Of a stretch of 64,000 bases of DNA, positions 54,270-63,171 are shown one piece after another. Numbering within the stretch: the first letter of the stretch is position 1; the number at the start of each line of letters is the position of its first letter. This DNA comes from Posidoniimonas polymericola. GTDB lineage: Bacteria; Planctomycetota; Planctomycetia; Pirellulales; Lacipirellulaceae. The stretch spans positions 1 through 64,000 of the forward strand of contig NZ_SJPO01000013.1 of NCBI RefSeq assembly GCF_007859935.1. The letters run 5' to 3'. The notes beneath the pieces are model-generated. The model saw nothing but the letters and a program-made list of their open reading frames with translations, searched no databases and was not told the DNA's origin. The position numbers were made by a program, and so were the translations under genes.

Positions 54270-55265
54270 ATGCTCCTGTTGAATACAAAGCCTGTTACCA
54301 GAATCAGCCGGTTGGCGTTAGCCTCGGGCCTGCTGGCCGCGACCTGGGGGTGTGGGCTAGTCGCCGACGACAACCGCCCTTTCCCCGCGAAGTCGATTGA
54401 CATCGTTGTCGGCTTTGGGCCAGGTGGCGGGACGGACCTGATTGCTCGCGCCGTATCCAAGAGTCTCGAGCAACAGGTGAAGTCCTCGGTAGTCGTCGTC
54501 AACAAGCCTGGCGCCGCTGGGGTGCTCGCCGCTCAGGTGGTCGCGCGTAGCAAGGCAGACGGCTACACGCTGTTGGCGGCGGGAGGAAGCGAAACAACCT
54601 CTGCAAGTTTTTACCGAGAGTTGCCCTACGACCCGGTCGAGTCATTCGAGCCGATTGCTCGCATCACGGCGACAGGCATGCTCATGGTTGTGCAGAGCAA
54701 CGCTCGCTGGGATTCTCTCGAATCGCTGGTGGGAGAAGCACGCAAAGCACCGGGGGCGATTAAGTTCGCATCGTCGGGCCACGGCGGCTTGTTCCATAGC
54801 GCCATGCTTGCTTTCTCGAACGAGGCCGGGATCTCGTTGACTCACGTGCCGTTCGACGGCGGCGCCGCGTCGCTTGCGGCGTTGATGGGGGGCCATGTCG
54901 ACGTCTGCATGGCGATGCCAGCCGAAGCAGACGCGCTGATCTCCGGTGGCGGCGTCCGCGCGCTGGCGGTCACCTCCGCGGAACCCACTCCCCTTGCTCC
55001 CGGCGTGCCCACCCTGAGGGAGCTAGGATACGACCTGGCGTTGCTGAACCAAAAAGGTCTTGTCGCCCCGGCGGGCACTCCGGCGGACCGGCTCGCGATC
55101 CTCGAGGACGCGGTGCGGAGCGTCTGCAACGATCCACAGTTCGCAGCCGAGGCTAAGCGGCAGAAGATGCAGGTTGCGTACCTGGGCGCCCAAGATTTCC
55201 GGGAAGCCTTGATCGAAGCCCGCTCGACGATTGGCAACCTGCTACCCAAAGTGGCAGGCAACTAG
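54270..55265 (+). CDS. tctC: Tripartite tricarboxylate transporter, substrate-binding protein
   Basis: 331 aa of the Bug/TctC family. The N-terminal export signal has a Cys near residue 28. The mature part has FPAKSIDIVVGFGPGGGTDLIARAVSKSLEQQ near the start, NKPGAAGVLAAQVVARSKADGYTLL, IKFASSGHGGLFHSAML, THVPFDGGAASLAALMGGHVDV and GVPTLRELGY. It binds a carboxylate in the periplasm for TctAB. It directly abuts tctB. Confidence 0.93.
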   Translation: MLLLNTKPVTRISRLALASGLLAATWGCGLVADDNRPFPAKSIDIVVGFGPGGGTDLIARAVSKSLEQQVKSSVVVVNKPGAAGVLAAQVVARSKADGYTLLAAGGSETTSASFYRELPYDPVESFEPIARITATGMLMVVQSNARWDSLESLVGEARKAPGAIKFASSGHGGLFHSAMLAFSNEAGISLTHVPFDGGAASLAALMGGHVDVCMAMPAEADALISGGGVRALAVTSAEPTPLAPGVPTLRELGYDLALLNQKGLVAPAGTPADRLAILEDAVRSVCNDPQFAAEAKRQKMQVAYLGAQDFREALIEARSTIGNLLPKVAGN

Positions 55266-55757
55266 ATGGTAGCAATCGCCAAGAAGCACCAGGTTGTGTT
55301 TATCGTCGCCATAGCAGCGTTGGGAGCGGGTTCCGCCTTCATGCTCCTGGCAGATAGCGGACCGAGTGGCCGCATCCGCCGCGTCGATGAAAGCAGCCTT
55401 CCACTCCGTCCGGCTCACCTGCCTGCCGCGGCACTGCTCGTGGTTTCGGCTGGTTCGCTCCTGCTCCTCCTAGAGCGTCGGCCCGCGAAGGGGGCGTCAC
55501 AGGAGCAGGAGTCCTCCGCCGAAGCGGACGCATCCGAGAGCAGTCGCTGCGGTGTGATTAGCAATATTGCAGTCACTGTAGCCTATGTGATTTCGCTACC
55601 GCTTGTTGGGTTTGTGATCTCGTCGACGGCGTGTATCACGGCAATTTCCTGGGTGCTAGGGATCCGGGATATCAGATGGCTGGTGATTGCGCCACTTTCT
55701 TTCGTTGTGTTGATCTGGGGCGTGTTCCACGGTCTGCTGGCGATGCCGCTCCCCTAA
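55266..55757 (+). CDS. tctB: Tripartite tricarboxylate transporter, small membrane subunit
   Basis: 163 aa. The ATG follows the tctC stop immediately. About four hydrophobic segments are visible (VVFIVAIAALGAGSAFML, AAALLVVSAGSLLLLL, then two in VISNIAVTVAYVISLPLVGFVISS and LVIAPLSFVVLIWGVFHGLL), the usual TctB layout. It forms the integral membrane complex with TctA encoded 49 bp downstream. Confidence 0.85.
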   Translation: MVAIAKKHQVVFIVAIAALGAGSAFMLLADSGPSGRIRRVDESSLPLRPAHLPAAALLVVSAGSLLLLLERRPAKGASQEQESSAEADASESSRCGVISNIAVTVAYVISLPLVGFVISSTACITAISWVLGIRDIRWLVIAPLSFVVLIWGVFHGLLAMPLP

Positions 55758-55806
55758 TCCACAATCGGTTCTCAAGCTTATACAAGGCAATGCTTCTTTC
55801 GGCTCA

Positions 55807-57303
55807 ATGAACCTGTTCCTCGAACAAACCTGGCTCGCAATCGGCGGTTTCAATCTGCCGATACTGTTCGTGGCCACCGTCGCGGGAATTGCCATCGGCG
55901 CCACCCCCGGCTTGACCGTCAACATGGCGGTTGCCCTGGCCGTGCCGCTGACGATGAGCATGTCGCTGACCTCGGCCCTAACTGTGATCCTCGCGCTCTA
56001 TGTTTCAGGGATCTTCGGAGGATCGGTCTCTGCGATCTTGATCAACACGCCAGGGACGCCGGCCGCGGCGGCCACGGTGCTGGACGGCTACCCGCTTGCC
56101 AGGCGTGGGCAGGCCAAGAAGGCGCTCTCGATGGCGCTGCTTGCTTCGGTCTGCGGCGGCCTCTTCAGTGTTTTCGTTCTGACGTTTGTCGCCAGGCAGC
56201 TCGCCAACGTCGCGCTCATGTTCGGGCCGTTCGAGCGAGCCTCCCTGCTGGTGTTCGCGTTAACTCTCATCGGCTCTCTATCGGGCGCATCGCTCGGCCG
56301 GGGTCTCATCGGTGCTGGGATCGGGCTCTTTATTGGCTCGGTTGGCTCCGACCCCATGACCGGCGCTCCACGGTTTACATTTGGTTTGATTGAGCTCGAA
56401 GATGGTTTCTCATTCATCGCCTTGCTGATCGGCTTGTTTGCAATCTCTGAGATTCTCACCCTCTCACGCACGCCAGTAATTCCTCAAGAACGCGAATCTG
56501 CCGGCGACGAAGATTCCCCGCAGGACAAGCTCACCTGGCCCGATATCCGCGGAAGCCGCAGGGCGATCACACAGAGTTCTCTGATTGGTACCTTCATCGG
56601 TATCCTTCCCGGAATCGGAGCCACGGTTGCAAGCTTCTTGGGATACGCAGCCGCGAGGCGAACCAGCAGTGATCCAGATTCATTTGGCTCCGGGGCGCTA
56701 GAAGGGGTCGCCGCAGCCGAGGCGGCCAACAATGCCGTTAGCGGCGCCGCCCTCATCCCGCTGCTAGCGCTCAGCATTCCAGGGGACGCCGTGACCGCTG
56801 TGCTGTCCGGCGCACTGCTCATGCACGGAGTTCAGACCGGGCCCTTCATCTTCACGCAGCACCTCGACTCGGTTTACCTGCTGTACAACATCTTGATCCT
56901 GGCCAACTTGGCGATGGCCGTCAGCGGATTTCTCATGATGGGGATGTTCCAGCGGTTCTCTGCGATTCCCGCGAATCTGCTGCTGCCCATGGTCTTGGTG
57001 CTGTGTGTCGTCGGCACGTTCACCTATCGCGGCAGCATCTTCGACCTCTACACGATGTTGGCGTTCGGACTGATGGGAATCGTGATGCGCAAGTCGAGCA
57101 TACCGGTCGCGGTCGTAGTAATTTCTTTCATACTTGCTAGGCCGCTTGAGGAAGCCCTCTTCCAATCAGCCGTTAGCGCGCAAGGCGATTGGAGTTCGAT
57201 CATCGCGCACCCCATCGCGTGCGTGTTTCTCGCGCTCGCGGTCGTATCGGTTGTAGTGACCATTGTCGAAAGCCTGTGCGGCAAGTCGGCGCACACGAAT
57301 TAA
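55807..57303 (+). CDS. tctA: Tripartite tricarboxylate transporter, large membrane subunit
   Basis: 498 aa, about twelve membrane segments. TctA landmarks: IGATPGLTVNMAVALAVPLT, GSVSAILINTPGTPAAAATVLDGYPLARRGQAKKAL, RFTFGLIELEDGFSFIALLIGLFAISEIL, IGTFIGILPGIGATVASFLGYA, GVAAAEAANNAVSGAALIPLLALSIPGDAVTAVL. It is the transport channel for the TctC ligand. Such transporters are mainly known from Proteobacteria, so transfer into this lineage is possible. Confidence 0.93.
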   Translation: MNLFLEQTWLAIGGFNLPILFVATVAGIAIGATPGLTVNMAVALAVPLTMSMSLTSALTVILALYVSGIFGGSVSAILINTPGTPAAAATVLDGYPLARRGQAKKALSMALLASVCGGLFSVFVLTFVARQLANVALMFGPFERASLLVFALTLIGSLSGASLGRGLIGAGIGLFIGSVGSDPMTGAPRFTFGLIELEDGFSFIALLIGLFAISEILTLSRTPVIPQERESAGDEDSPQDKLTWPDIRGSRRAITQSSLIGTFIGILPGIGATVASFLGYAAARRTSSDPDSFGSGALEGVAAAEAANNAVSGAALIPLLALSIPGDAVTAVLSGALLMHGVQTGPFIFTQHLDSVYLLYNILILANLAMAVSGFLMMGMFQRFSAIPANLLLPMVLVLCVVGTFTYRGSIFDLYTMLAFGLMGIVMRKSSIPVAVVVISFILARPLEEALFQSAVSAQGDWSSIIAHPIACVFLALAVVSVVVTIVESLCGKSAHTN

Positions 57304-57328
57304 GCCCCCCATTGTGAGCATCAACGGC

Positions 57329-58222
57329 ATGAATGAATCAGTGAAAGGCCAAAGCCAAAAGACCGCGGTCGGGGTAATCGGCCTGGGAATCATGGGCGCG
57401 CCGATCGCCCTGAACCTCGTCAAGAGCGGGTACCCAGTCACGGTCTACAACCGGACCGCCTCGAAGTGCACGGCCCTTCAGCAGGCCGGGGCGAGAGTGG
57501 CGGCTTCTCCAGCAGGGGCCGCCGCTGAGTCGGATGTGGTGATCGCCGTGGTTTCGGACACGAACGACGTCGAAGACGTTTTGTTCGGCCCGGCGGGGGC
57601 AGTCGAGGGGCTGACGTCGGGCGATGTGCTCATCGACATGAGCACCATCAATCCGTTGGCGTCTCAGCGTTTCGCAGCACGCCTCGACGAACACGGCGTC
57701 GACTTCCTCGACGCGCCCGTGAGTGGCGGGCAAAAGGGAGCAGAAAACGCGACGCTGGCAATCATGGTGGGAGGCAAGCAAGCAGCATTCGAGCGTTGTT
57801 CCGACATCTTGGCGGCCGTCGGCAAGACGGTCGTCCACGTGGGACCCAACGGACATGGCCTGCTAACGAAGATGGTCAACCAAGTGACAGCCGCCACTTC
57901 GCTGGTGGCGATGGCCGAGTGCATGCACCTGATCAGGCAGACCGGAGTCGATCCGGAAAAGGCCTTGCAGGTTATCCTCGGTGGCGCGGCTCGGTCGGGA
58001 ATGCTGGAGAACTATTCCCCCAAGGTCCTGCAGGAGGACTTCGCGCCCGGATTCAAGATCAAACTGATGAATAAAGACTTGCGAATTGCTTCTGAGCTCT
58101 TGCAAGCAAGCGAGGTAGAGCTGCCCACCTTCGCAACCGCCCGCGAGGCGTTTAATAGTTGCGAAGCAGAAGGAATGGGGGAGCTCGGTGTGCAAGGAGT
58201 TTTCAAGGCCTACAGCAAGTAG
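57329..58222 (+). CDS. Beta-hydroxyacid dehydrogenase (HIBADH/tartronate semialdehyde reductase family)
   Basis: 297 aa from the ATG at 57329 (MNESVKGQ), 25 bp after tctA. The NAD(P) Rossmann start is VGVIGLGIMGAPIALNLVKSGY. The family substrate-binding motif is FLDAPVSGGQKGAENATLAIMVGG, and GPNGHGLLTKMVNQ holds the catalytic Lys. KIKLMNKDLRIA closes the C-terminal helical domain. Substrate could be 3-hydroxyisobutyrate, tartronate semialdehyde or a related hydroxy acid. The gene belongs to the tct operon. Confidence 0.9.
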   Translation: MNESVKGQSQKTAVGVIGLGIMGAPIALNLVKSGYPVTVYNRTASKCTALQQAGARVAASPAGAAAESDVVIAVVSDTNDVEDVLFGPAGAVEGLTSGDVLIDMSTINPLASQRFAARLDEHGVDFLDAPVSGGQKGAENATLAIMVGGKQAAFERCSDILAAVGKTVVHVGPNGHGLLTKMVNQVTAATSLVAMAECMHLIRQTGVDPEKALQVILGGAARSGMLENYSPKVLQEDFAPGFKIKLMNKDLRIASELLQASEVELPTFATAREAFNSCEAEGMGELGVQGVFKAYSK

Positions 58223-58230
58223 CAACAACC

Positions 58231-58902
58231 ATGAGCCAAACTATCAACGATTTTTCCAGGCCCAGCAGCTCGCTTCTTCAGAAGTTTGAGGGCGTGTCGG
58301 CGGCTTTGCTCCATGAGGCGATGGGACAGCGGGGCGCGCTAGCCTCTGATTTCAAGAGGGTAACTTCTGGAGGTCCGTGCGTGGGCGCCGCGTTGACCAT
58401 CAAGGCTGCGCCGGGCGACAACCTGATGCTCCATAAGGCGATCAGCCTGGCGCAGCCAGGCGACGTGCTGGTGGCCGCTGTTGACGGCTTCACTGATGCG
58501 GGCCTGTGGGGCGAGATTGCAACAGCCGCCTCCATGGAAAGGGGCATCCGAGGCCTCGTAACCGATGGCGCCGTCCGCGATGTCGACGCCGTCGGCGAAA
58601 TGGGGTTTGCCGTGTTCGCCCGCGGCGTTTCTATGAAAGGAACCAGCAAGAAAAAAGGGGGTTCGATCAATCTCCCAATCGTCATCGGAGGTGTCTACGT
58701 TCAGCCCGGCGACATCGTCGTTGGTGACTGCGATGGCGTGGTCGTAGTGCCCCAATCGGAGGCCGAAGAGGTGCTGGAGAACGCCGGCCGGATCGAGAAG
58801 CGGGAAGCGAAAATCCTCCGTGAAATACGCTCCGGCAAGCTCACGCTCGACCTGCTTGACTTGCGGCCAACGCTAAGAGACCTAGGCCTTGAGCAAGACT
58901 AA
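58231..58902 (+). CDS. RraA-family aldolase/decarboxylase (HMG/CHA aldolase-like)
   Basis: 223 aa from the ATG at 58231, 8 bp after the dehydrogenase. Pattern of the RraA-like fold: LLHEAMGQRGALASDFKRV near the start, PGDNLMLHKAISLAQPGDVLVA, GLWGEIATAASMERGIRGLVTDGAVRDVDAV with the metal/catalytic R-D pair, and GGVYVQPGDIVVGDCDGVVVVP. Catalytic members cleave 4-hydroxy-4-methyl-2-oxoglutarate or 4-carboxy-4-hydroxy-2-oxoadipate to pyruvate, or decarboxylate oxaloacetate. This fits a C4-C7 dicarboxylic or tricarboxylic acid pathway fed by TctCBA. Confidence 0.88.
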   Translation: MSQTINDFSRPSSSLLQKFEGVSAALLHEAMGQRGALASDFKRVTSGGPCVGAALTIKAAPGDNLMLHKAISLAQPGDVLVAAVDGFTDAGLWGEIATAASMERGIRGLVTDGAVRDVDAVGEMGFAVFARGVSMKGTSKKKGGSINLPIVIGGVYVQPGDIVVGDCDGVVVVPQSEAEEVLENAGRIEKREAKILREIRSGKLTLDLLDLRPTLRDLGLEQD

Positions 58903-59022
58903 AACCGGAAACATAAAGCCAAGCTGCCGGCAAGACTCAGTCCCATCGAGATCGGCAGCCCTAGAGATGTCGTTACGCACGACCTCGCTCGACTAGTGGA
59001 CCCATAAAGCGATAAACGGAAC

Positions 59023-60090
59023 ATGCGATACTCACAACACTACCTTCGTCAGTTCACAGAACAGGTCTTCCTGAAGGCCGGCCTTTCCCCGCGGGAAGCG
59101 ACCTGCTCTGCAGAGAATCTGCTTACCGCGGAGTTACGTGGGCACGGATCTCACGGCCTCAGCCGCCTGCGCACCTATGCAAAGCGAGTAACGACGGGCG
59201 TTGTCGCCGCTGGAGTCGAGCCGCAGATCGAGTCGGAAACCGGCGGCTCACTCCTGATTAACGGGCGCAATGCGATGGGCGCCGCGGTCGGAACCTACGC
59301 GATGGAAAAGTGCATCGCCAAGGCACGACGACACGGCAGCTGCTTCGCGGCCGTGGGAGGCGGCAATCACTTCGGCATAGCGGCGTACTACACAATGAAA
59401 GCCGCCGAGGCCGGCATGATTGGCCTCGCCATGTCGAACGCGCCGGCTTCGATTGTCCCTACTGGCGGCATGGCGCCGATGCTAGGCACCAACCCGCTCA
59501 GTATCGCAATCCCCGCCGGAGCCCGCGCGCCGCTTGTGCTGGATATGGCCAGCAGCGTCGTCGCCCAGGGCAAAGTCATCTTGGCGCTAAAAGAGGGCGC
59601 GAGCAGCATTCCAGAGGGCTGGGCGGTCGACCAACGCGGGATTCCCACGACGGACCCGGCCGAAGCGATGCGGGGAGCGATGCTTCCCTTTGGTGGGCCG
59701 AAGGGGTACGCCTTGGCGTTGATTATAGACATTCTGTGCAGCAGCCTCAGCGGCGCCCTGAGCAGTCCCAATATCCGGTCCTACTGGAAAGACTTCGAAA
59801 GACCTCAAGACCTCGGGTTCTTTATGGGGGTTTGGGATATCAGCAGCTTTTTGCCTTTGGCCGTTTTCGAGCAGCGGACCGCGGCGCTGCTTGACGAAAT
59901 GAAATCCTGCCCGCCGGCGCCTGGAGTAGAAGAGGTGCTGATCCCCGGCGAGCTTGAGCATCGCCATTCAGAGGCGGCTAAGACGCAGGGCATCCTCTTG
60001 CCGGACGCGGTTGTAGAAGACCTGAACTGCCTGGCAAACGATTTCGGAATCGCGCCGCCAGCAGCTCTGGAGCACGCCGAAGTAGCCTAG
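59023..60090 (+). CDS. Malate/L-lactate dehydrogenase-family oxidoreductase (Ldh_2)
   Basis: 355 aa. Family marks: AENLLTAELRGHGSHGLSRLRTY with the catalytic His, GTYAMEKCIAKARRHGSCFAAVGGGNHFGIAAYYTMKAAEAGMIGLAMSNAPA, PMLGTNPLSIAIPA, LDMASSVVAQGKV, PFGGPKGYALALIIDIL. These NAD(P)-dependent enzymes oxidise 2-hydroxy acids (malate, sulfolactate, ureidoglycolate). A 120-bp spacer separates it from the RraA gene, but strand and theme suggest the same pathway. Confidence 0.9.
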   Translation: MRYSQHYLRQFTEQVFLKAGLSPREATCSAENLLTAELRGHGSHGLSRLRTYAKRVTTGVVAAGVEPQIESETGGSLLINGRNAMGAAVGTYAMEKCIAKARRHGSCFAAVGGGNHFGIAAYYTMKAAEAGMIGLAMSNAPASIVPTGGMAPMLGTNPLSIAIPAGARAPLVLDMASSVVAQGKVILALKEGASSIPEGWAVDQRGIPTTDPAEAMRGAMLPFGGPKGYALALIIDILCSSLSGALSSPNIRSYWKDFERPQDLGFFMGVWDISSFLPLAVFEQRTAALLDEMKSCPPAPGVEEVLIPGELEHRHSEAAKTQGILLPDAVVEDLNCLANDFGIAPPAALEHAEVA

Positions 60091-60454
60091 TCTCCAACTA
60101 GTTGCTGGCCAACCAGATCTAAAAGAACCCTGCGCCGCCGATGCCCCAGTGCCGACCGACAGGTGCATCCGCCGCGTCACCATTCAAAGCACCAACTCAA
60201 TCAAAACAAAGCATCCGCCGGGCAGTGCCTGAGTTCTACTTGAATCAGTGCTCCCTACAAGTCAAGTTTAGTCGCTTGCTCAGATGCGGCCCCTTGAGCG
60301 TTTCTCCAGATTCCGCAATTGACGCAGCGGCGCGTAGCAACAACCGACCGTGAATTTTGAGCTCCAAACGTGACCATCAGTGACAAGTAGCATTGGCGTC
60401 ACTCAGAGTTCGAAATCGCAGGAATAAAATCTTTACGACAAGAGCTTCTGCACT
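60091..60454. other. Intergenic region between two hydroxyacid dehydrogenase genes
   Basis: 364 bp with only short unconvincing frames and no repeat or strong hairpin seen. It may carry a separate promoter for the D-2-hydroxyacid dehydrogenase gene. Confidence 0.5.
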
Positions 60455-61423
60455 ATGGGCGACAAAACACCGCAAATCGTCGTGGTCGATGGACGGGCCT
60501 TGAACCCAGGAGACCTCGACTGGACCCCCTTCGAAGAGTTGGGCCAGGTCGAGGTGTTTAATGAAACGGATCGCGGTCAGGTGGCGGCAAGGCTGCACGG
60601 CGCCACGGCCGTCATTTCCAATAAGGTAGTGCTGGACCGTGACATCATCGATTCGGCGCCCGACCTCGAGTACATCGGGGTGACTGCAACGGGCTACGAC
60701 GTTATTGACACCGCGGCGGCGCGGGAACGGGGAATTGCGGTCACAAACGTCCCAGATTACGGCGCCGACTCGGTTGCGCAGCTGACTTTCGCGTTGCTGC
60801 TCGAGTTGATGCACCGCGTCGGCCATCATGACGCGGCAGTCAAGCAGGGACGGTGGAGCAGTCAGTCTAGCTTCTGCTTCTGGGACTATCCCCAAGTTGA
60901 GCTGGCGGGTCGGACGCTTGGGATTGTCGGGATGGGATCGATTGGAAGAAGGGTGGCTCAGATCGGCCAGGCGTTTGGGATGAAAGTGATCGCATCGTCG
61001 CGATCTCCGGAGTGCGATCCAGCACTACAGATCCGAAGAGTGTCTGTGGACGAGGTGTTCGCCGCAGCGGACGTGGTCTCACTGCACTGCCCGCTGACTG
61101 CGGAGACGTCGAATCTCGTTAACAGTGAGCGGCTCCGAAAGATGAAGCCCAGCGCCGTGCTTATCAACACGGCGCGTGGCGGGCTGGTCGTATCGGAAGA
61201 CCTTGATTGGGCTCTCCGTGAAGGAGTGATAGGCGGCGCCGCGCTAGACGTGTTGGATCAAGAGCCGCCACCGGCCGACCACCGGTTGTTCTCCCGAGAA
61301 AACTGCGTCATCACGCCCCATCTCGCGTGGGCCACGGTCGAAGCAAGGCGTCGCCTGATGGCCACCGCCGCGGAGAACCTGCGCAGCTTCCTGGCGGGAG
61401 AGCGGAGAAACCGAGTAGAGTAG
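60455..61423 (+). CDS. D-2-hydroxyacid dehydrogenase (NAD-binding)
   Basis: 322 aa. Rossmann motif ELAGRTLGIVGMGSIGRRVAQIGQAFGMKVIAS near residue 150. Catalytic triad visible: Arg in INTARGGLVVSEDL, Glu in LDVLDQEPPP, His in ITPHLAWATVEAR. The N-terminal part (VVDGRALNPGDLDWTPFEELGQVEVF) fits the glycerate/hydroxypyruvate reductase branch. It probably interconverts a 2-keto and a D-2-hydroxy acid in the pathway of the preceding genes. Confidence 0.92.
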   Translation: MGDKTPQIVVVDGRALNPGDLDWTPFEELGQVEVFNETDRGQVAARLHGATAVISNKVVLDRDIIDSAPDLEYIGVTATGYDVIDTAAARERGIAVTNVPDYGADSVAQLTFALLLELMHRVGHHDAAVKQGRWSSQSSFCFWDYPQVELAGRTLGIVGMGSIGRRVAQIGQAFGMKVIASSRSPECDPALQIRRVSVDEVFAAADVVSLHCPLTAETSNLVNSERLRKMKPSAVLINTARGGLVVSEDLDWALREGVIGGAALDVLDQEPPPADHRLFSRENCVITPHLAWATVEARRRLMATAAENLRSFLAGERRNRVE

Positions 61424-61510
61424 TTCATGCTCGTGCACGTTAGCTCGCGGTAAGCGCCGGCGGCGCCTGTCCACCTTATCAGAACCAAATTCGATTGAGA
61501 GGCCAGAGCG

Positions 61511-62452
61511 ATGATTCCGTCTCGGTTGGTCTACGCCCTAACGGCTCTCAGTCTTATTTCCTGGCTACCTTCCGCGTACGGTCAGGGCGCCCCCTTCAAG
61601 GCCAACGTCGCCTACGGACCACACGCTTTGCAGCGGCTCGACGTCTACAAGCCGTCGGGACCGGGCCCCTTTCCCTTCGTCCTGGATATCCATGGGGGTG
61701 GTTGGTGGAACGGTGACAAAGCTCTGGGGCGAAGGCAGGTGGAAACCTTCACCGACGCGGGGATTGCTATTGTCGGAGTCAACTACCGGCTGCTCCGCGA
61801 CGCCGCACGCCAAAAAGTCGACCCGCCTGTGACGGCCTGCCTGGATGATGTAAGGTACGCGCTCCAGTTCGTTCGGCACTATGCCACCGAGTGGGGCTTG
61901 GACGGCCGCCGAGTAGCCCTGTCGGGAGTGTCTGCCGGAGGCTTCAGTGCCTTGTGGCTTGGGCTCTCGGACGAAATGGCAAAGCCCGATTCTCCGGACC
62001 CAATCGCCAGGGAGTCGACCAGGGTTCTAGCAATTGGGGTACGCGACGCTCAGACGTCGATCGACCCTCGGCAAATGCGAAGGTGGGTTGGGCCCGAGCT
62101 GCGATACGGGGGGCACGCGTTCGGCTTGCCAGAGAGGAACTTCAGTAAGTTCCTGGATCAGCGGAGCCGTTATGAGCCGTTCTTCCCAAAGCTATCGCCT
62201 GCTGCTCTGGTAAGCAGCGACGATCCGCCAATCTTCCTTTACTACAAGCTCGCACCAGACGAAGCGGAGAAAGACCATTCCTTCTTTGTGCACAGCCCGA
62301 AGTTCGGCGTTGAGCTCAAAAAGCTCGCGGAGCCGCTAGGGCTAGAGTGCCACGTATCCTATCCCGGGCTGGAAGCTCCCAGGTTTACCGACCGTTACGA
62401 TTTCATTGTTAAGACGCTTACTGCTCAATCAACAGACTCGGGCTGTTTCTAA
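61511..62452 (+). CDS. Secreted alpha/beta hydrolase (esterase/lipase, HSL-like)
   Basis: 313 aa. Signal peptide MIPSRLVYALTALSLISWLPSAYGQ. Oxyanion motif DIHGGGWWNG near residue 60, nucleophile elbow GVSAGGFSALW near 140, and a likely acid/His in the C-terminal third (DDPPIFLYYKL...). This is a carboxylesterase of the BD-FAE/HSL type. It could release the acid imported by TctCBA from an ester, but that link is inference from position only. Confidence 0.85.
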   Translation: MIPSRLVYALTALSLISWLPSAYGQGAPFKANVAYGPHALQRLDVYKPSGPGPFPFVLDIHGGGWWNGDKALGRRQVETFTDAGIAIVGVNYRLLRDAARQKVDPPVTACLDDVRYALQFVRHYATEWGLDGRRVALSGVSAGGFSALWLGLSDEMAKPDSPDPIARESTRVLAIGVRDAQTSIDPRQMRRWVGPELRYGGHAFGLPERNFSKFLDQRSRYEPFFPKLSPAALVSSDDPPIFLYYKLAPDEAEKDHSFFVHSPKFGVELKKLAEPLGLECHVSYPGLEAPRFTDRYDFIVKTLTAQSTDSGCF

Positions 62453-62458
62453 GCAAGG

Positions 62459-62806
62459 CTATTGGACCATCGGACGGGCCCGCACCCGCCTGAGGGGCTC
62501 ACGGCGGACGAAGCGTTCGAGGGCTTCGACGCCGAGGGCGAACTCCCTCAGGGCTAGCGATCGCTTGGCCCCTAGGCCACGGTTTCGCAGCCGGGTCAGG
62601 TTGGCTTCGCTCGTGTAGTCGGGGCCGTAGATGATGCGGAGGTACTCCCGGCCACGGCATTTGACGGCCGGCTGCAGGAGGCCCTTCTTGCCCTTGGCGA
62701 TGAGGTCGAGCGGTTTGACGACCATCCCTTCGCCGCCCTGATCGGTCAGCTCGGTCCACCAGGCAGTGGCGGCGTCCACCTCGGCGGGGTTTGTGGCCGA
62801 GACCGG
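62459..62806 (-). pseudogene. Internal fragment of polynucleotide kinase-phosphatase (Pnkp) ligase domain
   Basis: About 115 codons read PVSATNPAEVDAATAWWTEL, DQGGEGMVVKPLDLIAKGKKG, LLQPAVKCRGREYLRIIYGP, then RNRGLGAKRSLALREFALGVEALERFVRREPLRRV. This is the adenylyltransferase (ligase) end of bacterial Pnkp, including the GGEGMVVKP and KCRGREYLRIIYGP signatures. The expected upstream 700 residues (kinase, phosphatase, most of the ligase) are missing, and after RREPLRRV the sequence departs to an early stop. It is a relic of the Pnkp/Hen1 RNA-repair operon. It faces the esterase gene convergently. Confidence 0.82.
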
Positions 62807-63171
62807 TCCCCTGGATGTGGGGCGTGGAGAGGCTAAGGCGCACAGGTATGTCGGTCCGACGCAGTTTAGGAAGATCCGAAAAGACGGTGGCTGCGAGCCA
62901 ACGGCAACCTGCTGAGGTGAAACCGACCTCGCTCAGTTTGAGAGGCCGCTAATCTGCTGAGGCTGGTCCAGCTTCGGCAGATTCACCAAATCGTTTCTGC
63001 AGGCGGTCGCTTGCACCGACTGCGGTTGACGTCAATCAATGCGAACTGCATTGTCCCTGCCCACTAAAACTGCGAGTCGAAGGAGCGAATCAGAAAAAGA
63101 CGTAAGAAGTGCCCACCTGGAGGCATCCAATGGGAAACCCACCACTTCCCATTCCCAAGTGAGGCAATCCC
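62807..63171. other. Intergenic region with no recognised feature
   Basis: 365 bp between the Pnkp fragment and the AhpD-like gene. No frame with recognisable content continues the Pnkp sequence, so its 5' part was lost rather than merely frameshifted here. A GGAGGCATCC stretch lies near 63119, far from the next start. Confidence 0.5.

Noticed and set aside
62499..62843. 114-codon minus-strand frame overlapping the Pnkp fragment
   Set aside because: Out-of-frame shadow of the Pnkp ligase sequence, which reads in another frame.
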